A stretch of DNA of 64,000 nucleotides from NCBI RefSeq assembly GCF_016863035.1, contig NZ_BOOC01000032.1, positions 110,580 through 174,579 on the forward strand, read 5' to 3'. The stretch's first letter is position 1. The number at the start of each line of letters is the position of its first letter. Of the stretch, positions 45,748 to 55,343 are shown piece by piece. The position numbers and the translations under genes were made by a program. This DNA comes from Microbispora corallina. GTDB taxonomy: Bacteria; Actinomycetota; Actinomycetes; Streptosporangiales; Streptosporangiaceae. A model generated the notes under the pieces. The model did no database searches, was not told the DNA's origin, and was given only the letters and a program-made list of their open reading frames with translations.

Positions 45748-47064
45748 TCATCGCCACGCTCCCTGCGCCGGGTCGTAGCCGTGGTGGGCGAGCTCGTCGA
45801 CACAGGAGATCGGAGCGTGCGGCACGACCCGGTCTCCTGTCGATGTGAACACCTCGGAGGACAGGACGCGGCCGTCGACGCCGGTGACCTCGCGCACGCT
45901 GGAGACGAAGCGGCGCAGTGTGCCGCCGCGGTGGTAGTCGTTGCGTTTCTCGATGAACACGACGAAGTCGATGGCCCCGGCGATCAGCATGTGCGTCGCC
46001 TCGATAGGCAGCCGCTCCTCGGCCTGCAACGCATACGTCGCGATCCGGTTGAACACCTCCATACTGGAATTCGCATGGATCGTCGACAACGACCCGTCGT
46101 TGCCCTGCGTCATCGCGTTCAACATCGTCACGATCTCATCGCCCAAAACCTCACCCACGATCACCCGCGAGGGGTTCATCCGCAGCGACCGCCGCACCAG
46201 CTCCGCCATCGTGATCTCCCCCTGCCCCTCCGAGTTCGGCAGGCGCTGCTCGAAGGCCACCACGTTCGGATGCAACTCCGGAAACTGGTCCAACCCCAGC
46301 TCCAGCGCCCGCTCCACCGTGATCAACCGCTCATTCGCCGGGATCTCGTTGGCCAGCGCCCGCAACAACGTCGTCTTGCCCGCGTTCGTCGACCCCGCGA
46401 TCATGATGTTCTTCCGCGCCGCCACCGCCGCCGACAGGAACCGGCCCAGTTCGGGAGTGAGCGTGCCGTTCCCGATGAGGTCGCTGAGGAAGACCTTGCC
46501 GAGGCGGGCGCGGCGGATCGACAGCGCCGGACGCACGGTGACGTCCATGACCGCCGACAGCCGGGAACCGTCCGGCAGGCGCAGGTCCAGCTGCGGGTTG
46601 GCCGTGTCGAACGGCCGCGACGACAACCCCGAGTACGCCGCGAGGATCTGGATGAGCTCGATCAGCTCCTCGTCCGACTCGGCCACGGGGTCGTGCATGA
46701 GCTCCTGGCCGTCCGCGTAGCTGACGAAGACCCGGTCGCACCCGTTGACGTCGATGTTCTCGACCTCGGTGTCGTCGAGCAGCGGCTGGAGGCGGCCGAC
46801 GCCGAACAGGGCGGCGTGGATGCCCGCGGCGAGCGCCTCCTCCTCCTCGGCCGTCGGCGGGGTGCGCCCGACGCCGATCTCGTTGCGGGCGTACTCCTCG
46901 AGGACCTGGGCGATCAGGGCCCGCGCGAACTGCCGCTCGTCCTCCCCCGTCATCGGGGGCAGCCCGCTCGCCTGGTCCAGCCGCCGCTGGTGGGCCAGCC
47001 GGTCGCCGACCTCCTGCCGGAACCGCTTCACCAGCCCGTGGTCCACCGGCCGCCGGCCGCTCAC
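45748..47064 (-). CDS. tadA: TadA/CpaF secretion ATPase, operon 1
   Basis: 438 residues from the GTG at 47064, overlapping the cpaE-like stop (GTGA). It is a VirB11/CpaF-type motor: Walker A GSTNAGKTTLLRAL (Lys about 230), Walker B/Asp box VIVGEVLGDEI and the His box GNDGSLSTIHANSS. It powers pilus extension. Its core (45934-46148) is about 98% identical at DNA level to the operon 2 copy, and has codons more AT-rich than its flanks. Confidence 0.95.
   Translation of the reverse strand: MSGRRPVDHGLVKRFRQEVGDRLAHQRRLDQASGLPPMTGEDERQFARALIAQVLEEYARNEIGVGRTPPTAEEEEALAAGIHAALFGVGRLQPLLDDTEVENIDVNGCDRVFVSYADGQELMHDPVAESDEELIELIQILAAYSGLSSRPFDTANPQLDLRLPDGSRLSAVMDVTVRPALSIRRARLGKVFLSDLIGNGTLTPELGRFLSAAVAARKNIMIAGSTNAGKTTLLRALANEIPANERLITVERALELGLDQFPELHPNVVAFEQRLPNSEGQGEITMAELVRRSLRMNPSRVIVGEVLGDEIVTMLNAMTQGNDGSLSTIHANSSMEVFNRIATYALQAEERLPIEATHMLIAGAIDFVVFIEKRNDYHRGGTLRRFVSSVREVTGVDGRVLSSEVFTSTGDRVVPHAPISCVDELAHHGYDPAQGAWR
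45934..46148 (-). repeat. Near-identical tadA tract, copy 1
   Basis: 215 bp with 5 mismatches to 63786-64000 (window end). It covers the region from the His box downstream. The flanks diverge much more, as expected for gene conversion. Confidence 0.8.
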
Positions 47065-47846
47065 GGCCGCACCCCGTTCGACGGCTCCTGGCTCTTGGGC
47101 TGCGGGACCGGCCGGTCGCCGGCGGCCACGTGACCGGCCAGGCGGGCCGCCAGCTCCCGCGCCGTCCGGATGAGCAGGCTGCGGTCGAGCCGTCCGCCCC
47201 ACTGGCCGCGCAGCAGTTCGGCGCCCTTCGGGTCGTACGCGAGCCCGCCGACGAACGCGACGTCCCACCCGGAGACGATGCGCCGCACCTCCTCCAGCGA
47301 GGCGCGGTACGACCGGGGGTCGGCGATGACGACCACGCCGACCGGGCGCCCGATCAGCGTCAGCCGCTCCCGCAGGTGGGCCACGTGGTCGAGGCTGGCC
47401 CGGGTGAGCAGGACCACCTGGTCGGCCTCGGCCACCAGGTCGTTGATCTGCGGGTGCAGCCCGAGGCGTCCGCAGTCGGCCAGCACGTCGGCGTGCGGGA
47501 ACGCGACCAGCGAGCGGCCCAGCGGGCCCCACAGCCAGGTCAGGCCCGCCGCCTGCTCGCCCGTGGTCAGGCCGACGAGCACGTCGAGGCCGCCGACGAG
47601 CTTCTGGGTGTGCTCCTGGATCTGGTCGCCGTGCAGCCCGCGGCGCGCGACCGCGCCCAGGCTGAGCAGGCCCCTGCCGGTGTTGAGCATGCCGCCGTCG
47701 GCGCCGGGGAGCCGGTAGGCCAGGTCGCCTCCGGAGGGGTCGCACTCGGCCAGCAGCACCGGGCGGGGCCAGACGGCGCCGAGGGCGGTCGCCGCGGTGG
47801 TGACCCCGGGCGCCCCCTTGTCGGCGGCGAGGACGATGAGCGCCAC
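47061..47846 (-). CDS. CpaE/TadZ-like ParA-family protein, operon 1
   Basis: 261 residues, GTG start one base after the cpaB-like stop. ParA/MinD fold: KGAPGVTTAATALG stands where the P-loop should be, then LLAECDPSGGDLAYRL and VVLLTRASLDHVAHL. The signature second Lys of KGGVGKT is replaced (GAPGVTT), so ATP hydrolysis is doubtful. Such proteins place the Tad machine at its site in the cell. Confidence 0.82.
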   Translation of the reverse strand: MALIVLAADKGAPGVTTAATALGAVWPRPVLLAECDPSGGDLAYRLPGADGGMLNTGRGLLSLGAVARRGLHGDQIQEHTQKLVGGLDVLVGLTTGEQAAGLTWLWGPLGRSLVAFPHADVLADCGRLGLHPQINDLVAEADQVVLLTRASLDHVAHLRERLTLIGRPVGVVVIADPRSYRASLEEVRRIVSGWDVAFVGGLAYDPKGAELLRGQWGGRLDRSLLIRTARELAARLAGHVAAGDRPVPQPKSQEPSNGVRP

Positions 47847-47847
47847 G

Positions 47848-48540
47848 TCACTTGGCTCCGGGAAGCTCGATGAGGGCGATCTCCCCGCTGGAGGCGTACA
47901 GGGCGACGGTCGGCGCCACCGAGGTGTCGACGACGACCGAGACCAGCCCGCTGCCGCTGCGCTCCGCGGAGCCCACGCTCTCGACCCGGGCGGCGGAGGC
48001 GAGCACCCGCTGCTGGGCGGTGGAGGACCCCCGGCCCGCCGACGGCACGTAGATCACCTGGACCATGTCGCCCTTGATGAGCCCAGAAGGCACCTGCCCG
48101 GCCTTGAGCGCGAGCCCGACGATCGCCTTGCCCGGCCCGACCTCGTCGCTGTCGGCGCTGACCATCTGCTCCGTGAGCAGGGTGCCCGGCAGCAGCGTCA
48201 CGGCGGCGTACGTCTTCACGACCCGGTCGCTGAACCGCCAGGGCACGTAGTCGATGCCCGTGTCGGCGATCTGGACCTCCTGGATCGCGCTCGCCGGGAT
48301 GAGCTGGCCCGCTCCCACCTGCTCCACGATCCGCACCGCCGACACCCGGTCGCCGCTCCGCATGACCAGCAGCGTGGCGGCCAGCGAACCGCCCAGGATG
48401 AGCAGGACGGCGAGGGCGGCGAGCGCCGGCTTGCGCTCCCTCGGCGGCACGGGCAGCTTGCGGGAGGCGGGCCCGGAAAGGCCCGGCCGCTCGCCCACCG
48501 GCGCCCGGCCGTCGTGCGAAGGCTTCTCGCTGATCCTCAT
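47848..48540 (-). CDS. CpaB-like SAF-domain protein, operon 1
   Basis: 230 residues from the ATG at 48540. A cytoplasmic Pro/Arg-rich N-terminus, one membrane helix (ALAALAVLLILGGSLAATLL) and a SAF domain (RIVEQVGAGQLIPASAIQEV). CpaB/RcpC-type proteins act in pilus assembly outside the membrane. First gene of the operon. Confidence 0.82.
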   Translation of the reverse strand: MRISEKPSHDGRAPVGERPGLSGPASRKLPVPPRERKPALAALAVLLILGGSLAATLLVMRSGDRVSAVRIVEQVGAGQLIPASAIQEVQIADTGIDYVPWRFSDRVVKTYAAVTLLPGTLLTEQMVSADSDEVGPGKAIVGLALKAGQVPSGLIKGDMVQVIYVPSAGRGSSTAQQRVLASAARVESVGSAERSGSGLVSVVVDTSVAPTVALYASSGEIALIELPGAK

Positions 48541-49138
48541 GGGTGGGGGACTCCCAAGAATGATCGCGCCCATTGTTTCGGGCCGCACCAATGTGTTTAC
48601 GGTCTTGCTGTTCGCTCCGAATTCACCACATTATGGGCAGCTTTCGGCGTTCTCCGTGCCGCGAAGCGGCGACCCATGCTTATCCGTTAGGAATACGCCT
48701 GTCAACGGCAGTGGATCTATCGCCATTTCTGCACATCGCTATCCCATCGCGCAATTTAGTGATAGTAGCTATTCACTTCCATCACACCGATCACATCCTT
48801 CACAACGATCCTGACATTGCGGTCCGCGCGGAACCCTCCGGCATCCCGAGCCACAGAGGGCATGCCCGTCCACAACCTCCGGCGGGAGCGGACACCTTTA
48901 CCGATTACGGAAAACAGCGGAATGCGCGCGGGCGCCTGACTACGGTGTCCCCCCGGAGAACATCGCGGGCGGGAGGCTCGTCCGGCCGCCTGCCGGTACG
49001 CGTGATCTTCACGTCACGGCCCTGAGATGAAACGCTTTGCCCGAAGACGTTCTCCACCCCCGGGGACTTCGCCGAGGTCCTCCCGAAGAAAAGCAGCCGG
49101 TTCGCCTACGCCGGGAACCGCCGTCTGGGAGCCTGCGC
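48541..49138. other. 598-bp AT-rich divergent control region
   Basis: This region separates the Tad operon 1 promoter (minus strand) from the FHA/FtsK ATPase gene (plus strand). Its 48560-48820 part is much lower in GC than any gene here. It holds four 9-bp direct repeats (48769-48804). No gene is supported; open frames across it have implausible composition. Confidence 0.7.
48769..48804. promoter_or_regulatory. Four 9-bp direct repeats (TCAC phase)
   Basis: CTATTCACT, TCCATCACA, CCGATCACA and TCCTTCACA follow each other with no gap, keeping TCAC in the same place. Directly repeated short sites are used by SARP-type regulators, though with an 11-bp period. The operon's own SARP-like regulator is a candidate binder. 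Confidence 0.4.
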
Positions 49139-52100
49139 ATGCGGATTACGCTCACCGTGGTCGCCGAGCACGGCCGGCGTGACGTGATGGTCGAGGGCGA
49201 CGAGGCGACGACGGTCGCCGCGCTCGCCGCCGCGCTCGACGGCGCCTCCGGCCGGCCCGCCAACGTCGTACGGCTCCCGCGCGCCCGCGCGCCGTACGAC
49301 CTCGACCGGGGGCAGCCCGCGCAGCCCGGGACGGGCGCCAAGCTGTGGCTCGACGGGCGGCCGCTCGACCCGGACGCCGCGGTGTTCGGCCTGCTGCGCG
49401 ACGGCGACATCGTGGCCCTGGACGGCCACGTGGCGGCCGCCACGATGACGGAGGAGCCCGACGGGCTGGTCGAGGTCCGCGTCGTCGGCGGGCCGGGGGC
49501 CGGGGCGGTCCACCGGCTCGGGCTCGGCGCACACACGTTGGGCTCCGACCCCGCCTGCGCCGTCTCCGTGCCCGACCCCCGGATGCCGCCGGTCGCCGCC
49601 GTGATCCGCCTGACCCCCGGCGCGCTGACGGTGGAGCCGGCCGGACAGGAGGACCGTCCCGCGCCGGCCGGAGGGCCGTTCCGGGTAAGAGGCGCCGGGC
49701 GCGACGGGACGAGTGGCGACGGACCCCGGGACGCCCTGGACGGCCCCCGGAACCCGGCCGGCGGCGACGAGACGGCCCGGCTGGACGGCGCGGCGGTGAC
49801 CGAGGCCGTGCACTGGCCGGCCGGAGGCGTGCTGGCGTGCGGCGGCTCCGCCTTCTCCGCCGGGCCGGTCGAGCCGCCGGACGCCCATCTGGACGCGCTG
49901 CCCGACGGCGGGCTGGCCTACAACCGGCCGCCACGCCTGCAGCGGCCCGACCGCCGCCGGCGCGTCACGGTTCCGACCGAGCCGAGGCGGGCCGAGGGCA
50001 TCCGGCTGCAGGTGCTCGCGGCGCTGCTCCCCGCGGTCCTCGGCCTGGTCATGGCCGTGGCGTTGCACCTGTGGTACTTCCTGCTGATCGCCTTCATGAC
50101 CCCGCTGATCATGCTTGGCCAGTGGGCCGGCGACCGCAGGCACGGCAGGAAGAAGCACCGCCGGGCGCTCAAGGCGTACCGGGAGCGGCTGGCCGCGTTC
50201 GAGGAGGAGGTCGCCCGGGCGGTCGAGGAGGACGAGGCGGCCCGGCGGAGCGGCGCGCCCGACCCGGCCGAGGTGCTGCTCACCGCGACCGGGCCCCGGC
50301 GGCGGCTGTGGGAGCGCCGCGTCCACGACCGCGACGCCCTGCGCCTGCGGGTGGGCCTGGCCGACCTGCCGGCCGACCTGGAGTACGAGCCCGAGACCGG
50401 CGCCCCGCCGGACGCGCCCCGGCCCGAGCCGCCGTCCTGCCTGAACGTCCCGGTCGCGCTCGTCATGCGGCGGCTCGGCGTCGCGGGCCTGACCGGGCCG
50501 CGCCGGGTGGCGCTCGGCTGCGCCCGCTGGCTCGTCGGGCAGGCCGCGGCCCTGCACAGCCCCCGCGACCTGGCGATCGTCGTGCTGTCCGCCCACCCCG
50601 ACAGCGCCGAGCAGTGGGGCTGGGTCCGCTGGCTGCCCCACTGCGTCCCCGACGCCTCCTCCCGCGGCGGCTCGCTGACGGCCGACTGCGCGGCGCTGGT
50701 CGCCGCCGACCCCGAGTCGGCCGCCCGCCGCGTGTCGGAGCTCGCGGCCCTCGTGGCCGAGCGGCTCGACGCCGAGGGCCGGGGCGGGCCGTACGCGGAG
50801 GTCCTGCGCGGGACGCGGCTGGGCGGCGGCCCGGCCGGCTGGGAGGACCTCGGCCGCTCGGAGCCCGGCCCGGCGGGCGAGGCGGGCTTCACGGCGTACG
50901 ACGAGCGGCCGTACGACGTGTTGGTGGTCCTCGACGGCGCCCAGGTGCTGCGCGGCCTGCCCGGGATGCCGCAGGTGCTCCGGCAGGGCCCGCGCGCGGG
51001 GGTCTACACGATCGCCCTCGACGCCGACGAGCGGCTGCTCCCCGAGGAGTGCGCGACCGTGGTCTCCTGCGACGCCGCGGGCGCGGTACGGCTGCACGGC
51101 GGCGGCCTCGACCCGATCGACGGGATCCGGGCCGACCAGGTCTCGGCGTCGTGGGCCGACCGCCTGGCCCGGGCGCTCGCCCCGCTCCGCGACGTGAGCA
51201 GGGACGACCCGGCCTCGGCGCTGCCCGACTCGGTCCGGCTGCTCGACCTCCTGGGGGCCGGGGCGGCGGTCCCCAGCCCGTCGGAGCTGGCCGAGCGGTG
51301 GGGCAGGTCCACCCGGGCCGTCATCGGAGTCGGCCCGGAGGGCCCGTTCGAGGTGGACCTCGGCAGGGACGGCCCGCACGCCCTGGTCGCGGGCACCACC
51401 GGCGCGGGCAAGTCGGAGCTGCTCCAGACGCTCATCTGCTCGCTGGCCGTGGCCAACCGGCCCGACGAGATGACGTTCGTGCTCATCGACTACAAGGGCG
51501 GCGCCGCCTTCAAGGAGTGCGTACGGCTCCCGCACACCGTCGGCATGGTGAGCGACCTCGACGGCCACCTCACGCAGCGGGCCCTGTCGTCCCTGGCCGC
51601 GGAGATCAGGCGCAGGGAGCGGCTGCTGCTGCGGGCGGGGGCCAAGGACGTCGAGGAGTACCAGCGGCTGCGAGCCCGCGGCGCCACCTGGGTGCTGGGC
51701 TCGGGGGGCGTCCGGCAGGGGCGCGGGCACGGGATCTTCGGCGCCCCGGTGCCGGAGGAGGCGGCCGAGCCGGGCGAGCCCCACCCGCCGCTGCCCCGGC
51801 TCGTGCTGATCATCGACGAGTTCGCGGCGCTCGTGGCCGAGCTCCCCGAGTTCGTCGACGGCCTGGTGGACATCGCCCGGCGCGGCCGGTCGCTCGGCAT
51901 CCACCTGATCCTCGCCACGCAGCGGCCCGGCGGCGTGGTCACGGCCGACATCCAGGCCAACACCTCGCTGCGGATCGCCCTGCGGGTGACCGACGCCCGC
52001 GAGTCGTCCGATGTGATCGACGGGCCGGACGCGGCCCACATCTCCCGCTCGACGCCCGGCCGCTGCTTCGTCCGGGCCGGGTCCGGGCATCCGGTCGCCG

Positions 52101-54076
52101 TCCAGGCCGCGCGGATCGGCGGCCGCACCCCGGGCGGCCGCGGCGCGGACGGGCGGCCCCGGGCCGGCGAGGACCTGCGCGTGGTCGACCTGCCCTGGCC
52201 GTCCCTCGGCCATCCCCTCGCTCCGCCGCCCGCGCCCGCCTCCGCCGACACCGACCTCGCGCTGCTGGTCGAGGCGCTGAGGGAGGCCGGGCGCGGCGTG
52301 CCCCGCCAGCCCAGCCCCTGGCTGCCGCCCCTGCCCGACCGGGTGGTCCTGTCCCCCGGCCCGTCGGTCCCGGCGCGGACGCGACCCCGGTACGGCGAGC
52401 ACGACGGCGCCGGGGACGGCCGGCTGCTGGAGGCCGCCCGGCCGTACCGTCCCGGAGCCGAGGAGGTGCCGGCCCTGCCGTACGGGCTGGCGGACCTGCC
52501 GTGGGAGCAGGACAGACGGCCGCTCTCCCTCGACCCGCGCCACGGCGGCCACCTGCTGGTCGCGGGCGCGGCGCGCAGCGGCAGGTCGACGGCGCTGCGC
52601 ACGATCGCGGGCTCGATCGCGGCCGGGGCCTCGCCGGAGGACGTGCACATCCACGCCGTCGACTGCGGCTCGGGGGCGCTGCTGCCGCTCGTCGGCCTCC
52701 CGCACTGCGGCGCCGTGGTCACCCGCGACCAGCTCGACCGGGTGGAGCGGCTGCTGACGCGGCTGCGGGCCGAGGTCGGGCGCCGCCAGCACCTCCTCGC
52801 CGAGGCCGGGTACGCCTCGCTGGCCGAGGCCAGGGCCGCGGCCAGGTCGCGGCGGCCGGCCGGCCCCGCGCCGGGCGTGGGGCGGCTGCCGTGGCTGGTG
52901 CTGATGGTCGACCGGTGGGAGGGGTACGTCGCGGCGTTCGAGAACTACGACTACGGGCGGCTGGTCGACGCCCTGCTCCAGCTGCTGCGCGAGGGACCGG
53001 CCGTCGGGCTGCGCGCGGTGGTGACGTCCGACAGGTCGGGCCTGCTCGGGCAGATCTCGACCGTCTTCGACGACCGGCTGGTGCTGCGGCTGGCCGACCC
53101 CGCCGATTACGGCCTGGCCGGGTTCCCCGCGCGGAGCCTGCCGGCCGCCATGCCCCCCGGGAGGGCCCTGTCAGCCGGGGAGCACGGCCTGGTGGAGAGC
53201 CAGATCGCGCTGCTGGGCCACGACCCGTCCGGGCCGGCCCAGGTGGCCGCCCTGCAGGAGCTCGGCCGCTCGGCGGCGGCGCGGTTCGGCGGCGAGCCAG
53301 GCCGGCCAGGGCCGTGGGTGTGGCCGTCGGAGCCGCCGCTTCGGGTCGACGCGCTGCCCCCGCGGATCACCGCCGGGCAGGCGTTGGAGCTCGCGCCGTC
53401 GTTCGAGCCGCCGTCGCCGCTGTGGGCGCTGCTCGGCGCGGGCGGCGACGCCCTCGCGCCCCTCGGTATCGACCTGCTCGGCCAGGGCCCGGCCGCCGTG
53501 GTCGCCGGGCCGCCCCGGTCGGGCCGCTCGTCGTGCCTGCTCACGGCGGCCCGCTCGCTGCTCCAGAGGGGGACCCCGGTGCTCGTCGTCACCCCGCGGC
53601 GCAGCCCGCTCCGGGAGCTCGCGGGCGCGCCGGGCGTGCTCGCCGTGCTGGACGGCAACGCGCGGAGCGTGACCGGCGGCGGGACGGACGACTTCGGCGG
53701 GCTGCCGGGCGCGCACGACCCGCTGGCGCTGGTCGCCGGGCGGGACAGGTACGTCGCGATCGTCGACGACGCCGAGCTGATCTCACCCGACTCGGCGCTC
53801 GGCCTCGCCCTCGACGAGATCCTGCGCGGCGGCCGGGACGGGGAGCACGGGATGCTGCTGGCCGGGACCACCGGCGACCTCGCGACGGCCTACCGGGGCT
53901 TCACGGCCGAGGCGCGCAAGGCGCGGACCGGGCTGCTGCTGTCCGTCCAGAGCCCGGCCGACGGCGACCTGTTCACCGTCCGGCTGCCGCGCGGCGCGGT
54001 GGGCGGCCCTCCGGGCCGCGGGCTGCTCGTGATCTCCGGGACCGTGACGCCCGTCCAGGCCGCCGTACCCGCCTGA
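49139..54076 (+). CDS. FHA/FtsK-SpoIIIE type VII secretion ATPase (EccC/EssC-like)
   Basis: 1645 residues from the ATG at 49139, with GGAG seven bases before. Order: a ubiquitin-like N-terminus (1-95), an FHA-like domain (about 110-165), two membrane helices (about 285-325), then three FtsK-type ATPase domains. Only the first has an intact Walker A (VAGTTGAGKSELLQ, Lys about 758). The second (GAARSGRSTAL, about 1143) and third (GPPRSGRSSCL, about 1457) lack the Lys. This is the layout of EccC/EssC motors for WXG100 export. EccB, EccD, EccE and mycosin genes are not present. Confidence 0.9.
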   Translation: MRITLTVVAEHGRRDVMVEGDEATTVAALAAALDGASGRPANVVRLPRARAPYDLDRGQPAQPGTGAKLWLDGRPLDPDAAVFGLLRDGDIVALDGHVAAATMTEEPDGLVEVRVVGGPGAGAVHRLGLGAHTLGSDPACAVSVPDPRMPPVAAVIRLTPGALTVEPAGQEDRPAPAGGPFRVRGAGRDGTSGDGPRDALDGPRNPAGGDETARLDGAAVTEAVHWPAGGVLACGGSAFSAGPVEPPDAHLDALPDGGLAYNRPPRLQRPDRRRRVTVPTEPRRAEGIRLQVLAALLPAVLGLVMAVALHLWYFLLIAFMTPLIMLGQWAGDRRHGRKKHRRALKAYRERLAAFEEEVARAVEEDEAARRSGAPDPAEVLLTATGPRRRLWERRVHDRDALRLRVGLADLPADLEYEPETGAPPDAPRPEPPSCLNVPVALVMRRLGVAGLTGPRRVALGCARWLVGQAAALHSPRDLAIVVLSAHPDSAEQWGWVRWLPHCVPDASSRGGSLTADCAALVAADPESAARRVSELAALVAERLDAEGRGGPYAEVLRGTRLGGGPAGWEDLGRSEPGPAGEAGFTAYDERPYDVLVVLDGAQVLRGLPGMPQVLRQGPRAGVYTIALDADERLLPEECATVVSCDAAGAVRLHGGGLDPIDGIRADQVSASWADRLARALAPLRDVSRDDPASALPDSVRLLDLLGAGAAVPSPSELAERWGRSTRAVIGVGPEGPFEVDLGRDGPHALVAGTTGAGKSELLQTLICSLAVANRPDEMTFVLIDYKGGAAFKECVRLPHTVGMVSDLDGHLTQRALSSLAAEIRRRERLLLRAGAKDVEEYQRLRARGATWVLGSGGVRQGRGHGIFGAPVPEEAAEPGEPHPPLPRLVLIIDEFAALVAELPEFVDGLVDIARRGRSLGIHLILATQRPGGVVTADIQANTSLRIALRVTDARESSDVIDGPDAAHISRSTPGRCFVRAGSGHPVAVQAARIGGRTPGGRGADGRPRAGEDLRVVDLPWPSLGHPLAPPPAPASADTDLALLVEALREAGRGVPRQPSPWLPPLPDRVVLSPGPSVPARTRPRYGEHDGAGDGRLLEAARPYRPGAEEVPALPYGLADLPWEQDRRPLSLDPRHGGHLLVAGAARSGRSTALRTIAGSIAAGASPEDVHIHAVDCGSGALLPLVGLPHCGAVVTRDQLDRVERLLTRLRAEVGRRQHLLAEAGYASLAEARAAARSRRPAGPAPGVGRLPWLVLMVDRWEGYVAAFENYDYGRLVDALLQLLREGPAVGLRAVVTSDRSGLLGQISTVFDDRLVLRLADPADYGLAGFPARSLPAAMPPGRALSAGEHGLVESQIALLGHDPSGPAQVAALQELGRSAAARFGGEPGRPGPWVWPSEPPLRVDALPPRITAGQALELAPSFEPPSPLWALLGAGGDALAPLGIDLLGQGPAAVVAGPPRSGRSSCLLTAARSLLQRGTPVLVVTPRRSPLRELAGAPGVLAVLDGNARSVTGGGTDDFGGLPGAHDPLALVAGRDRYVAIVDDAELISPDSALGLALDEILRGGRDGEHGMLLAGTTGDLATAYRGFTAEARKARTGLLLSVQSPADGDLFTVRLPRGAVGGPPGRGLLVISGTVTPVQAAVPA

Positions 54077-54165
54077 TCGCGGGGAGTCGGGCCGGGAACG
54101 ACGCGAGGCCGCCCTGACGCGGGGGACGGCCTCGGCGGGACGGCCCTCGGACGGGCCGGCGTGGG

Positions 54166-54438
54166 TCAGCGGGTGGCGGACTCGATGTTGCCGCGGTACG
54201 TGGTGATGACCCGGGAGGCCTCGTTGAGCTCTTCGGACATGCGCTGGAACGCCGCGCGGTAGCTCTGCCAGGCGTCGTGGAAGCGCTGTGCGCCGGGGCC
54301 GGTCCAGGCGGTGCCGACCTTGGCCGCCTCACGGTCGAGGTTGGCCATCGTGGCGCGAACCTGGTCCGCCTGCTGGCTGAACTGCGCGGCCATGCTCTGC
54401 ATCTCCGCGGGGTCGCCGCCGAGCAAGCTGTTACTCAT
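54166..54438 (-). CDS. WXG100 (ESAT-6-like) protein
   Basis: 90 residues with GAAGGAG before the ATG. Two-helix hairpin with AWTGPG at the turn (Trp45-x-Gly47). The C-terminal YRGNIESATR has Tyr and Glu spaced five rather than the YxxxD/E four, so the export signal is imperfect. It is convergent with the EccC-like gene, 89 bp apart, and probably the substrate of that ATPase. Confidence 0.88.
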   Translation of the reverse strand: MSNSLLGGDPAEMQSMAAQFSQQADQVRATMANLDREAAKVGTAWTGPGAQRFHDAWQSYRAAFQRMSEELNEASRVITTYRGNIESATR

Positions 54439-54572
54439 CCAGTCACTCCTTCATCGACAGAGGGGCCGCCCTCACGGTAAATCTCCAGTCAATCTTGTGA
54501 AGTCGTTATGCCGAGCGGCTATGACCGCCCGGGCCGGGTATTCGTAGATATCCGGCAAGGAGGGTGGAGATC

Positions 54573-55295
54573 ATGCGTGAAGTAGTGGTGACAGGCGGCG
54601 CGACGGGGATCGGCTACGCGATCGCGCGGGAGTTCACGCAGACGGGCCACCGGGTGACGATCACCGGCCGGCGCGAGCATGTGCTCAAGGACGCGGCCCA
54701 GCGGCTGGGCGCGCGGTACGTCGCGTTCGACGCGGCCGACCCGGTGGCGGTGGAGGGGGCGCTCCCCCTGCTTCCGGAGACCGTGCACGTGCTCGTCAAC
54801 AACGCGGGGGGAAACACCGACCTCGATCGAGAGGCGGCCGGCGACCTCGCCTCGGTGGCGGAGGCGTGGCGGGCCAACCTGGAGGCGAACCTGCTGTCCG
54901 CCGTCCTGGTGACCACGGCGCTACTGCCGCGCCTCGGCGACCGTGCCCGGATCGTCAACCTCGGCTCGATCGCCGCGCGCGGCACGGGCTCCGGGTCGTA
55001 CGGCGCGGCCAAGGCGGCCCTCGAGTCGTGGACCGCCGACCTGGCCGCCGAGATCGGGCGGAAGCGGGGCGCCACCGCCAACCTGGTCGCGCCCGGCCTG
55101 GTCGTCGACACCGAGTTCTTCCGGGGACGGCTCGACGACGAGGGCGTGCGCCGCCGGGTCGAGGCCACCAGGAACGGCCGGGCGGGCACGCCGCAGGACA
55201 TCGCCTCCACGGTCGCCTTCCTGGCCTCGCCGGCCGCCGGCCACATCACCGGCCAGGTGATCCACGTGAACGGCGGCGCCCACCTGGGCCGCTGA
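54573..55295 (+). CDS. Short-chain dehydrogenase/reductase
   Basis: 240 residues from the ATG at 54573, with AAGGAGG nearby. NAD(P)-binding TGGATGIG, NNAGG, and catalytic Ser, Tyr and Lys in NLGSIAARGTGSGSYGAAKA, then a typical FabG-like C-terminus (GHITGQVIHVNGGAHL). Substrate unknown. It lies between WXG100 (divergent, 134 bp) and the end of Tad operon 2. Confidence 0.9.
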   Translation: MREVVVTGGATGIGYAIAREFTQTGHRVTITGRREHVLKDAAQRLGARYVAFDAADPVAVEGALPLLPETVHVLVNNAGGNTDLDREAAGDLASVAEAWRANLEANLLSAVLVTTALLPRLGDRARIVNLGSIAARGTGSGSYGAAKAALESWTADLAAEIGRKRGATANLVAPGLVVDTEFFRGRLDDEGVRRRVEATRNGRAGTPQDIASTVAFLASPAAGHITGQVIHVNGGAHLGR

Positions 55296-55343
55296 CCGGC
55301 CCGGCCGCTCCACGCTCCCGGCGCCGGGAGCGTGGAGCGGCGC

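Noticed and set aside
48573..49025. 150-codon frame in the AT-rich control region
   Set aside because: Composition (many His, Ile, Arg, Cys) fits neither this genome nor any family, there is no ribosome site, and the region looks like a promoter.
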